From contig CAZQNW010000011.1 in the NCBI GenBank assembly GCA_964595035.1, positions 1-24,748 of the forward strand: a DNA stretch of 24,748 nucleotides, written 5' to 3'. Both the position numbers and the translations under genes were made by a program. Each line of letters begins with the position of its first letter. Position 1 is the first letter of the stretch. This document shows positions 1 through 8,285 of the stretch, in pieces. The DNA is from JAKASV01 sp964595035 (GTDB taxonomy: Bacteria; Babelota; Babeliae; Babelales; Vermiphilaceae). The notes beneath the pieces were generated by a model that worked only from the letters and a program-made list of their open reading frames with translations, ran no database searches and was not told where the DNA came from.

Positions 1-263
1 GCTTCATAAGGAATATCGTCTTGTGTGGTATAAGTAAAGCTTGTTGTTGCATGGTGTCGTCTGTCTGCATCATAGAGAGCTTGTTCTCGTAGACTTGCTT
101 GTATGGCATTTTCAAGACCTTCATCATATTGTCCCTGTTGAGGCCTATGAGAATAGTAATGGGCCGAAGATGCTCTAAGTGGAACTTTCGATTTGTAGCC
201 CATAGGGAACACTAAGCTTGGGGAGCAAGCGCATAGGCTTGCAATTATGTAAGTATATTTCAT
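1..263 (-). CDS. Secreted protein with UIM-like motif, partial (C-terminus off window)
   Basis: Reading leftwards from an ATG at 263, 87 codons stay open to the window edge, so this is the N-terminal part of a longer gene. A GGAGG lies seven bases before the ATG, giving strong support for the start. Residues 1-20 look like a Sec signal peptide: K2, then a hydrophobic stretch IIASLCACSPSLVF. After a polar Gln/His/Tyr-rich segment, residues 47-61 read DEGLENAIQASLREQ (bases 81-125). This fits the ubiquitin-interacting motif pattern: an acidic start, Leu, the invariant Ala-x-x-x-Ser core (A53, S57) and a trailing Glu. UIMs are eukaryotic ubiquitin-binding helices, so a host-directed role is plausible but inferred. 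No catalytic domain is visible in the part available. The gene is divergent from the one at 512. Confidence 0.8.
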   Translation of the reverse strand, partial: MKYTYIIASLCACSPSLVFPMGYKSKVPLRASSAHYYSHRPQQGQYDEGLENAIQASLREQALYDADRRHHATTSFTYTTQDDIPYE

Positions 264-511
264 AGTATAACCTCCATTTATATATACTATATGTATGATT
301 TAATGTTGATAAAAGACTGGCATTTCTTTTTGATAGCCTCCATATTATAGCCTATTCTTTTAATCAAAAAATAACAAAAGCCCTCATTGTCTTGGTGTAT
401 TTTTTTGATTAATAAATGAGTGTAATATATTTGTTGATTTTATTTCAATTTGATATATTATATATAATAAAATCACTATATTTTGAAAATCTAAAATTTT
501 AAAGGGAATAT
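264..511. promoter_or_regulatory. Divergent intergenic region with candidate promoters
   Basis: This very AT-rich 248-base gap separates two divergent genes for exported proteins, so it should carry promoters for both. On the plus strand a perfect TATAAT lies at 463-468, with no good -35 at normal spacing; TTGATT at 434-439 pairs instead with TATTAT at 456-461 at 16 bases. On the minus strand TATAGT (286-291) lies just upstream of the gene ending at 1. Such boxes arise easily by chance in sequence this AT-rich. No RNA gene or repeat was recognised here. Confidence 0.35.
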
Positions 512-2458
512 ATGTATCGTCTATTATGTAGCATTTGTAGTATATTTGTGGCGTTTGGATTGTGTGCTGGTCAACAGCCGCAAGAACGACGTTATACTAA
601 TTTGGTTTGTATACTTGACAGACATGGGTATGGAACTCTTCCTGCTGGATCATTATATGCGGTAATGGGAGAGTTTGATGCTTGTATGCTTAGCTTTGCT
701 GCGGCCATATATGAGAGGCAACCGATACTTATAAGTGATCACATTGTCAAAAATGTATATGATATGCTCCAGTATAAAGGGAAGCAGGATCGTAAGATTG
801 CATTAAGCAAGTTAGTGAGTGGTATTCCTGCTGCTATAAAAAGCAAGTATCTTAACCAAGAAGATTCAGAACTTCACAAGGCACTACGTTGGTTACAGGG
901 TAGTTATGCTCCTTCGCTGGAGAGATTGGTACATTTAAAAAAGATAACAAAATTTAAAGATACTTTGTTGAATAAGTCTACGGTGTTTAGAACAAAGGCA
1001 GGTTCTTTGCATATGCTTCTTGTTCTTCCCAAAAAAGGTGCAACTGAAAATGATCTGTGTGTACATGGTTTTATGCCCAATGAATTTGAACTGGTACCTA
1101 AAAATGCGTTAGTAGAATATTTTACCCGTTTGTATGATTCTACAGATAAGGTTACTTCTATGTCGCAATCGTTAGATATTACAGAATTTAAGAGGCTGTT
1201 TGTCGTTGATAGGTTGTTAGGTCGTAATATTTTTTTATTGGGACATGGTAATATCGGTGTCTTAGCGCAACTTAGCTATGGGCAATTTAGACAGCTTATA
1301 GATATCCTTAATACAGTCGGATGTACGAGTTTAAGTATATTTTCGTGTCATGCCGGAGCACAGAAAAATTTAGAAATATATCAGGTGCCAAGTAATTTTC
1401 TTAAAATTGCTTTTTCTGTGGGTGATATTTCTGCTCGGGTATGGGGTTATTCTGATGCCGGGCAAAAGAATTTTAGCATTTCTTCATTTTTTGTTAAAAT
1501 GCAGGAATATGTACAGCAAAAAGATGTTTCAAGTTCCGAGGCCTTGGAGCTTTTATGTCAGGCAGTCGCTGCTATACATGTGAATGATTTACATAATTAT
1601 CCTTGGTTTTGTTTTCCAAATGATTCTACATTAGTACATTTGTCCCAATTAATAGAAAAGGTAAAACCAACACAACCGGCTCAAATTTCTGCTGAAGCAT
1701 TACCTGTTGAATCAAGGGGTGTTGTTACATCACAAAGTCCTTGCTTTGATGTTGACAAGGATATGGGAATAATTACTAGAGAAGGCTATGAAGCAGCTTT
1801 GACTAGGGGAGAGGATCTTGTTTTTGAAAATAAAAGAGCTTTGCTTTTGCATGTTCAGTGTATAAAGCTTCCTATGAGATTTTTAAAAACAGTTCCATCG
1901 TTTTTATCGATGATTGATGTGCCGTTTTACTGTGTCGACACATTGGATATGGATCGTTTATTTTTTAATACTTTATTGGAGCGCTTGATTTCATTAAGAA
2001 AGTCATGTGTTATCAGAAATTTACTTTGCATGAATTATTCGGGTTCAAATATTGCGCAGAATAGGAGCGGCCAGTTGCTATGCATTAAGGATTGTATTAT
2101 TGAGCCTATTCCTGATACAAAACTTAATAAAACAGCTCTTATGCGAGCACTCTTTAGGTTGGCTGAAGGTCCTTATTATACGCTAGAAGGTTTTGTCGAA
2201 AATGAATGCTTAAAAAGTATTATACGTCGTGATGGGACGCAGGCTAGTTTGCAAATGGAACATACACGTAGTATATGGCAGTTATTAGGGGTGCCAAGGA
2301 TTTCGCCTTTAGCTCAACAGATATTGAATTCAATGTTGCCCCAGGCAGAGGAACCTGTTGTCATTGCAGCAGTACAACAAAGTGTAGGTCAAAGTCAGCC
2401 ATATATTGAGCGTATTGGTGAAGGTGAGAGTATGGCCAAGCGGCCTCATAGAGTGTAA
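512..2458 (+). CDS. Secreted protein with clan CD (caspase-fold) peptidase-like His/Cys motifs
   Basis: The protein is 648 residues and starts with a clear signal peptide (about residues 1-20, MYRLLCSICSIFVAFGLCAG). The start has an AAAGGGA about five bases upstream. The most telling region is residues 238-282: a hydrophobic strand ending in LLGHGN (H245, G246) and, 34 residues later, a second hydrophobic strand ending in FSCHAG (C279). Hydrophobic block-His-Gly followed by hydrophobic block-Cys is the layout of clan CD cysteine peptidases (caspase, gingipain, clostripain, C80). That family assignment is inference from two motifs only. The N-terminal 230 and C-terminal 240 residues match nothing I recognise. 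The next gene follows after 15 bases, so the two are probably co-transcribed. It may instead be a non-catalytic relative. Confidence 0.75.
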   Translation: MYRLLCSICSIFVAFGLCAGQQPQERRYTNLVCILDRHGYGTLPAGSLYAVMGEFDACMLSFAAAIYERQPILISDHIVKNVYDMLQYKGKQDRKIALSKLVSGIPAAIKSKYLNQEDSELHKALRWLQGSYAPSLERLVHLKKITKFKDTLLNKSTVFRTKAGSLHMLLVLPKKGATENDLCVHGFMPNEFELVPKNALVEYFTRLYDSTDKVTSMSQSLDITEFKRLFVVDRLLGRNIFLLGHGNIGVLAQLSYGQFRQLIDILNTVGCTSLSIFSCHAGAQKNLEIYQVPSNFLKIAFSVGDISARVWGYSDAGQKNFSISSFFVKMQEYVQQKDVSSSEALELLCQAVAAIHVNDLHNYPWFCFPNDSTLVHLSQLIEKVKPTQPAQISAEALPVESRGVVTSQSPCFDVDKDMGIITREGYEAALTRGEDLVFENKRALLLHVQCIKLPMRFLKTVPSFLSMIDVPFYCVDTLDMDRLFFNTLLERLISLRKSCVIRNLLCMNYSGSNIAQNRSGQLLCIKDCIIEPIPDTKLNKTALMRALFRLAEGPYYTLEGFVENECLKSIIRRDGTQASLQMEHTRSIWQLLGVPRISPLAQQILNSMLPQAEEPVVIAAVQQSVGQSQPYIERIGEGESMAKRPHRV

Positions 2459-2473
2459 GCTATAAGGATTTTT

Positions 2474-5227
2474 ATGAAAATATATATAAAAACAAGTATA
2501 TTATGTTGTCTTGTATGTGTAACTTCTATGTTTTTTAGTATGCAGCAGTCGCGATTTGAACAACTCCAAATACTTCTTGGTAATGTTGATACACATTCAA
2601 AATCTATAGCGGATCTATTGTGGGATTCTATAGGTGATCAAAAAGAATTGCAGCGTATGTTAGAACTTATTCATGCGCAAAAGCAACCACGGTTGGAGTA
2701 TGCTGTAGCTCAAGAAATACTTAGGCATGCCGATAATATTCATGCACTTCTTTTTAATAATGTTGTTTGTTCTTTTCCTGTCTCTATGCGTTGGACCCGC
2801 ATCAATAATTTACTGTGTCTTTCTGATGCACGGTACATACTTGGCTATGTTGAGCCAGGAAAAATGCTTTGTTGGGATACACAAAAAGGATCTAAAGCCT
2901 GTTGGCAGGAGAATATTCCATACGAAGATTACTATAATATTTCTCCATCTTTTGATTCATTAGTTTATAGAGTCAATGATGCTCTTATGCGATGTTCAGG
3001 AGAAACAAATACAGATAAAACTTTGATAATAGCAGCCCATGAGAGTGTATATTCTAAACTTGGGGGTCGTTTTGTTCTTGTTGGTCCAAATCTTGAAAAA
3101 TTAAAAGATTTAGACCAAAGTGAAAGATGTTATAAAATTTTGGACTTTGAAAACCCTGACCGTAAGATTATATTACCTGGCTCAAGTTATTTTAATGCAA
3201 TGACCGTAAGTGCTGATAATGCATTCATAATTGTTGATGAAAAACGATATGAAGGACAAAGATGTTGCATAGTTAAACAGCTTGTTTCTACTGCAACTGG
3301 TGAAGTTTTTAATTTATATGACCAAGGACTTGAGACTATAGGTGAGTGTAGATTTTCACCTTCAAATAGATACATTGCTGTGGGTGCTGGACCGTCTAAG
3401 TTTATGGTATTTGATATAACACAAAGAGTTCCGCGTGCTGTTGTAACTATTACGTGTGATGAAGGAGTGTATGGGAATGTTGCGTTCTTGGAATATGATG
3501 CTTGCCTTATTGAGCATATAAGTGCTACGCGTGGTAGATCAATAAATATCCTAGATCTTAAAACTGGCCAATCGGTATATACGAGCGCAGTGGCTCAGTA
3601 TATTGTTGCGCCTCAGGGGAAATTTATTGCGTTAGCGCATGAAGCTGATATTGCATTGTACGATGTGGCACAACATAAAGTTATAAAAAATATTCATGCA
3701 TCTATTCCTGTAACTGTATGTGCTTTATCAAAAAATGGAACCTACCTTGCGCTTAAAGAAAAAGATGATGAACAATGTCTGAGTGTATATGCTTGCGCAT
3801 CAGAAAGCCTTGTACTTAGGGTCCCTACGACATGCAATAAATGTATGTTTCATGATAAAGAGGCATATTTACTTGGTATGGTAATTAATGAGTTTAACAA
3901 AACTAAATCGATTTGTTTTTGGAATGTGGAAAATGGGCACTATTTAGGCAGTTGGAATGCGGGAAGTACATGTGCTGTTTGTTATAAAGATGGATGTCCG
4001 CAGGTCATGGTAAATTACATGAGTACGCCAAAGTCTTTTTGTATTATGCATGTAGATGATATCATAAAACTTGATAGTATGCTTTCTGGTCTTAGTAACA
4101 TTGAAACAGCATTAAAATTGGCAATTGTATCAAATAGGAATGTTCTTGTAGAGCATACTGAACATCTTCTTCGCTTTATACCTGATGAATATATTCAAAA
4201 ACAGGGATGCGCGTATGGGCAGTACACAGCATCGTTGCTGGCTGCGTTAGATCGTTTAGTTGATTATGATGCTTGTTTAAATTGGTTGATACCGGCACAG
4301 GAAAAACCTTTAACACATACTCCAATGCAATGTCCGGCAAGAAAACGTGTGAAAAAAGAACAAGATGTATGTGAAAAAGATCTTCTTGAAATTGGTAAAA
4401 AGCATGTAACATGTAGTAGTGAGAAAGATGATTTTTTAAAATCAAGATCATTACAAGAAAGCTTACATAGATTTTCGATTTTTGGAGAACAGATTCAGCA
4501 GCTTGCCGGTTTGCCCTTACAAGATCAAAAAGAGATTATCAGACAAATATGTCCTGCTGAGGTATTTAAATATATGATTTTTTTGAGAAATGGATTACAG
4601 GAGAATTCAAGGTGCGTATGTGAAGGTTCATGGCAGTACCAGGCTTTAAGACTATCCTTGATATGGTTACCTGTATGTGAAAAAAATCTTCTCAAGCTTC
4701 TCAAGGAATATAACAGAAATCGAGTTGTAGGTTATTACAATAACGTATATCCGAGTGATGATAGTATGTATAGTCTTGTAGCGCTAAAAATACGAGAGTA
4801 TATTACCTATATTCACAATGGAACTGAAGCTCAGATACAGCAAACAAAGCAAGATTTAGATACGATGTATTGTAAAGTAGTAGGTAATGCTTTTGGATCG
4901 GATACAATTTTGCAGCACTTAAAACTTGATGAAAAGACTTTGAATGCTTGTAAGGCTTATCAGCAATATTATGATTTGTGTCATAGCTTTTCTTTAGGTC
5001 TTTGTATTATGCCATCTTACATGCAAGAATTATTACGTCATGTGAGAGCTTTTATCCAAGATAAGCGTTCCAGGCTTCATATAGCTCCTATTTGGGTACT
5101 TGAACAACTGGAAAAGCTTGAAAAAATTGTTGCGATAGGTGATATTGAAAAACTTGATATGCAACAACGCATGTGTCTTGTATTTTTTCCTCACTTTAAG
5201 AGATTTTTTGATTCTTATTGCTGTTGA
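2474..5227 (+). CDS. Large secreted WD40-like beta-propeller protein, function unknown
   Basis: The protein is 917 residues, with a signal peptide at about 1-22 (KTSILCCLVCVTSMFFS) and an AAGGA just upstream of the ATG. After a helical N-terminal segment (about 25-95), residues 105-530 show repeated WD40-like blades: short beta motifs ending in an aromatic-x-[DN] signature, for example MLCWDTQ (131-137), FMVFDIT (310-316), ADIALYDVA (391-399) and ICFWNVENG (480-488), preceded by patterns such as CRFSPSNRYIAVG (292-304). The C-terminal 380 residues look mainly helical and have no recognised family. A basic cluster, RKRVKK (623-628), joins the two halves. Cysteines are frequent throughout, which could mean disulfides after export. 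It follows the peptidase-like gene in the same operon and ends before a hairpin terminator. A propeller of this kind usually binds protein partners; the partner is unknown. Confidence 0.75.
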   Translation: MKIYIKTSILCCLVCVTSMFFSMQQSRFEQLQILLGNVDTHSKSIADLLWDSIGDQKELQRMLELIHAQKQPRLEYAVAQEILRHADNIHALLFNNVVCSFPVSMRWTRINNLLCLSDARYILGYVEPGKMLCWDTQKGSKACWQENIPYEDYYNISPSFDSLVYRVNDALMRCSGETNTDKTLIIAAHESVYSKLGGRFVLVGPNLEKLKDLDQSERCYKILDFENPDRKIILPGSSYFNAMTVSADNAFIIVDEKRYEGQRCCIVKQLVSTATGEVFNLYDQGLETIGECRFSPSNRYIAVGAGPSKFMVFDITQRVPRAVVTITCDEGVYGNVAFLEYDACLIEHISATRGRSINILDLKTGQSVYTSAVAQYIVAPQGKFIALAHEADIALYDVAQHKVIKNIHASIPVTVCALSKNGTYLALKEKDDEQCLSVYACASESLVLRVPTTCNKCMFHDKEAYLLGMVINEFNKTKSICFWNVENGHYLGSWNAGSTCAVCYKDGCPQVMVNYMSTPKSFCIMHVDDIIKLDSMLSGLSNIETALKLAIVSNRNVLVEHTEHLLRFIPDEYIQKQGCAYGQYTASLLAALDRLVDYDACLNWLIPAQEKPLTHTPMQCPARKRVKKEQDVCEKDLLEIGKKHVTCSSEKDDFLKSRSLQESLHRFSIFGEQIQQLAGLPLQDQKEIIRQICPAEVFKYMIFLRNGLQENSRCVCEGSWQYQALRLSLIWLPVCEKNLLKLLKEYNRNRVVGYYNNVYPSDDSMYSLVALKIREYITYIHNGTEAQIQQTKQDLDTMYCKVVGNAFGSDTILQHLKLDEKTLNACKAYQQYYDLCHSFSLGLCIMPSYMQELLRHVRAFIQDKRSRLHIAPIWVLEQLEKLEKIVAIGDIEKLDMQQRMCLVFFPHFKRFFDSYCC

Positions 5228-5313
5228 TTGAATTCAGCGAACACAGATGTTTTTGATAATATGATCGTTTTTAATAGTATTTTGCAAGTGGACTGGTCAG
5301 CTGCATAGAAAGC

Positions 5314-5345
5314 AAAAGAGGCAAACAAGTCGTTTGCCTCTTTTT
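5314..5345. terminator. Bidirectional rho-independent terminator
   Basis: A perfect inverted repeat has arms AAAAGAGGCAAAC (5314-5326) and GTTTGCCTCTTTT (5332-5344) around a five-base loop. It has a T run on the plus strand and an A run, read as T, on the minus strand. It sits between the stop of the propeller gene (5227) and the stop of thrS (5367), so it can end transcription arriving from both sides. Confidence 0.9.
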
Positions 5346-5366
5346 GAACTTTTATAGTAAAGAATC

Positions 5367-7070
5367 CTATTTATTGAGCTCTGTTACCTTGTTAAGTAAT
5401 GCTTCTAGTGATATATCGGCTTCTTGAGTACCATCACGATGTCTTATTGTAACCGTATTGTTAGCCATTTCCTTTTTGCCTAGTACAAGCATCATAGGAA
5501 CTTTTTCTTGCTGAGCAGTTTTAATTTGTCCGGCAATAGGGTCAGACGATTCATCAAGCTCAGCGCGAATACCATGTTTATCAAGTTCAGCCATTATGGA
5601 ACGAGCATAATCCTTTTGTGCGTCAGTTATAGTCAAAAGCTTAACTTGAACTGGCGCAAGCCAGAATGGTAAGTTTCCCTTATAATGTTCGAGTAAGACA
5701 CCCATAAACCTTTCAAGAGAACCATAAATAGCGCGGTGAACAACAACCGGGACTTGACGTGATTGATCGGCAGCAATATACGTTAAGTTGAACTTTTGTG
5801 GCATAAAGAAGTCTACCTGCACGGTTCCGCATTGCCATTGCCTTCCCATTGCGTCTTCGATGTACATATCAACTTTTGGTCCGTAGAAAGCCCCGTCACC
5901 TTCACGTACGGTATAAGGTACATTGTTGACAATAAGTGCATTGCGTAAAGCCTTTGTTGCTTTTTCCCATAATTCATCAGAACCCATTGCATTTTCCGGC
6001 TTTGTGGCAAGTGCCATTGTTACTTTATTAAATCCAAATCTATTATATGTTTCGCAAGCTAATTTTATAACTTGTGCTATCTCAGATTCTAATTGATCGG
6101 GAGTACAGAAAATATGAGCATCATCTTGAGTAAACGCACGTACTCTAAAGAGTCCATGAAGTACACCCGATAGTTCATGGCGATGGACAAACCCGAATTC
6201 CGAGAGTCTCATCGGAAGTTCACGGTATGAACGAGGTTTTTCACGGAAAAGAAGCATTCCTCCCGGGCAGCTCATTGGTTTTATACAATGAATTTGTTCA
6301 TCGATGCTGGTGAAGTACATTTTATCGCGATAATGATCATAGTGCCCTGAAGTTTTCCATAGTGTTTCATTCATGATTTGAGGAGTTTTTACTTCGGTGT
6401 ATACCCCTTTTTGCGCGTTGCGCATCCATTCCATAAGCTTATTAAAGATAATGAGGCCTTTGGGATGGAAAAATGGAAAGCCTGCGGCTACATCATTAAA
6501 TGAAAATAGATCCTGTTGCTTGCCTATTCTACGATGATCAGCTTGAGCGGCTTCTTCTTTTTCACGTTCCCAATCAAGCATGGCTTGTTCGGTAGGGAAA
6601 ATAGTGCCGGTAATGCGCTGTAGGGCTTGATTATTTTTGTCGGCTCGCCAATAAGAACCTGAAATACTTAAAAGTTTAAAATATTTAAGTTCTTCGGTTG
6701 ATTTGACGTGCCCCCCTTTGCATAAATCACAAAAATCACCTTGGCATGATAATCCTACTTCATCATCAGTAATGGCGTTAATGAGCTCTTTTTTGAAAGG
6801 ATTATCTTTAAAAAGTTCAAGTGCCTTTTCTTTTGAAATTGATTTTTGTATGATAGGCAATTTGCGTTGCGCTATTTCATGCATTTTTGCTTCAATTAAA
6901 GCCAAATCCTCTTCCTTGAAGTTTTTTTCAGGAAGAAAGTCGTAAAAAAATCCTTCATCTGTTACCGGTCCAATTGTAAGTTTCGTTGTGGGATAAAGTT
7001 CTGTAACGGCGTGAGCCAAAAGATGGGCTGCCGAATGACGTAGATTGTAAAGATCGTTATTATGTTCCAT
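5367..7070 (-). CDS. thrS: Threonyl-tRNA synthetase lacking the TGS domain
   Basis: This class II synthetase charges tRNA-Thr. The second-domain editing site is intact: HSAAH (H12, H16) and the CxxxH pair C117/H121, which in this family hydrolyse Ser-tRNA-Thr. Catalytic-core zinc ligands are visible as C268 (in KPMSCPGG), H319 (in QDDAHIF) and H445 (in VVHRAIYG). Motif 2 is around RHELSGVLHGLFRVRAF and motif 3 around HRAIYGSLERF. The anticodon-binding domain fills about residues 465-567. At 567 residues it is some 75 shorter than the usual 640, because the ubiquitin-like TGS domain is absent: the protein begins almost directly at the editing domain. AAAGGA upstream of the ATG supports the start, and no open TGS-like coding sequence lies upstream. 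It ends at the shared terminator. Confidence 0.96.
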   Translation of the reverse strand: MEHNNDLYNLRHSAAHLLAHAVTELYPTTKLTIGPVTDEGFFYDFLPEKNFKEEDLALIEAKMHEIAQRKLPIIQKSISKEKALELFKDNPFKKELINAITDDEVGLSCQGDFCDLCKGGHVKSTEELKYFKLLSISGSYWRADKNNQALQRITGTIFPTEQAMLDWEREKEEAAQADHRRIGKQQDLFSFNDVAAGFPFFHPKGLIIFNKLMEWMRNAQKGVYTEVKTPQIMNETLWKTSGHYDHYRDKMYFTSIDEQIHCIKPMSCPGGMLLFREKPRSYRELPMRLSEFGFVHRHELSGVLHGLFRVRAFTQDDAHIFCTPDQLESEIAQVIKLACETYNRFGFNKVTMALATKPENAMGSDELWEKATKALRNALIVNNVPYTVREGDGAFYGPKVDMYIEDAMGRQWQCGTVQVDFFMPQKFNLTYIAADQSRQVPVVVHRAIYGSLERFMGVLLEHYKGNLPFWLAPVQVKLLTITDAQKDYARSIMAELDKHGIRAELDESSDPIAGQIKTAQQEKVPMMLVLGKKEMANNTVTIRHRDGTQEADISLEALLNKVTELNK

Positions 7071-7120
7071 GGTCTATCCTTTATCCTTGAAAACCATACA
7101 TTTGACCTAAAATATACAAT

Positions 7121-7151
7121 AGTATACCAAAGTATAAGAAAATAGTATCAA
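7121..7151 (-). promoter_or_regulatory. Candidate thrS promoter
   Basis: On the minus strand TTGATA (7146-7151) and TATACT (7121-7126) are separated by 19 bases, about 50 bases upstream of the thrS start. The boxes are good but the spacing is a little long, and a second TATACT at 7131-7136 lies between them. The assignment is by pattern only. Confidence 0.35.
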
Positions 7152-7186
7152 ATAATGAAGCCTTTTTAATGCTAAGCTGTATGCTG

Positions 7187-7192
7187 TATAAT
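7187..7192 (+). promoter_or_regulatory. Candidate -10 element for the lipoprotein gene
   Basis: A perfect TATAAT lies about 37 bases before the ATG at 7230, in the divergent gap with thrS. The -35 region about 17 bases upstream (TTTTTAA) is poor, so this call rests on the -10 and the position. Confidence 0.35.
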
Positions 7193-7229
7193 TATAATAA
7201 ATAATTGAACTTAATTAATAGAGGCTACC

Positions 7230-8168
7230 ATGAAAGCTTGTATTCCATGTAGAGTGTTTTTAGTAGTCTTTCTTGCTCTTCTAGTTGGATGTTTTAGCAA
7301 AGAGAAGCATGCTGATTCTATTTTTCATACTGCAAGTATTCCTATAACAAAAGAATTGGATTGTGCTGAACGACCAACAGTGACTATTTTTATACATGGT
7401 ACTCGAATTTTCCCTAAATTTTACGTACAAGAATTATTTTATAGCCCTGAGGGGCTTAATCATATTAGCGCGATAGAAGAAGCTTCCCATATGCATACGA
7501 TTGCTCGTGCGCTTGAACAATCTGATCCTCAAAGGTATCCCTATGAACAATTTTATACATTCGGGTGGAATGGAAATTTAGATTTTAAAGAGCGTAAAAA
7601 AGCTTCAGAAGATCTTTATAAAGCTTTAAAGGAACTTTGTATTGTATATATAGACCACTATGGTATACGGCCACGCTTACGTATTATTACGCATAGTCAT
7701 GGTGGGAATGTTGCGCTGAACCTTGCTGCGGTAGTCAGAGAGAGCCATGATACATTGTTTTTTGTTGATGAGCTGATTATGCTTGCCGTGCCTGTGCAGC
7801 AACAAACCAAAGATTTAGTTGCCGAACCATGTTTCGGACGAATCTATTCATTATTTTCATCAAATGATATGATTCAAGTTATTGATCCACAGGGGCTATA
7901 TAACAAAAATATTGATGCTCCTATTTTTTCTGAGCGATATTTCAAGGCATATCCTCATGTATTACAAGCGAAAATTAAGATGCAAGGGCATTTTTTGCTG
8001 CATATTGAATTTCTTATGGAAAAACTATTTAAGCATTTACCTGCCATAGTTGATATTATGGATACATGGTATTCAATTGCTCAAAAGCAACCACGTCCTA
8101 TTACTCACATTCCAACAATAGCTGTGGATAATGATGCCATAAAAATATATCCTCAAATACGCTCTTGA
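7230..8168 (+). CDS. Predicted lipoprotein with alpha/beta-hydrolase (lipase-like) fold
   Basis: The 312-residue protein begins with a lipoprotein signal peptide whose lipobox is LVGC, with C21 the expected lipidated residue, so it is probably anchored to a membrane facing outside the cytoplasm. Residues 50-60 read TVTIFIHGTRI, an HG oxyanion-hole motif after a beta strand. Residues 152-160 read IITHSHGGN, a nucleophile elbow with S156; the usual first Gly of GxSxG is His here. Possible acid and base partners are D213 (SNDMIQ) and H254 or H258 (QGHFLLH). This is the layout of serine esterases and lipases of the DUF676/DUF900 type. The substrate cannot be told. GAGG precedes the ATG by six bases. 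The phoH-like gene follows after 116 bases, and a functional link is not evident. Confidence 0.75.
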   Translation: MKACIPCRVFLVVFLALLVGCFSKEKHADSIFHTASIPITKELDCAERPTVTIFIHGTRIFPKFYVQELFYSPEGLNHISAIEEASHMHTIARALEQSDPQRYPYEQFYTFGWNGNLDFKERKKASEDLYKALKELCIVYIDHYGIRPRLRIITHSHGGNVALNLAAVVRESHDTLFFVDELIMLAVPVQQQTKDLVAEPCFGRIYSLFSSNDMIQVIDPQGLYNKNIDAPIFSERYFKAYPHVLQAKIKMQGHFLLHIEFLMEKLFKHLPAIVDIMDTWYSIAQKQPRPITHIPTIAVDNDAIKIYPQIRS

Positions 8169-8228
8169 TGTCTACGGTGTATTTGCTACATCTTATTGCA
8201 TTTGTTTACGTCTTAATCTTTCATGTGT

Positions 8229-8285
8229 TAGGATATCTGCGGTTGTGATGACTAGCCGGTAGGTTTTAGTACGAAAGATATCCTA
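8229..8285 (+). repeat. Inverted repeat enclosing the phoH leader and touching its start codon
   Basis: TAGGATATC (8229-8237) is repeated as its exact reverse complement GATATCCTA (8277-8285), 39 bases apart. The second arm covers the bases just before the phoH ATG and its first A. In the mRNA a nine-base stem would bury the translation start. Whether it forms is unknown. Confidence 0.45.
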
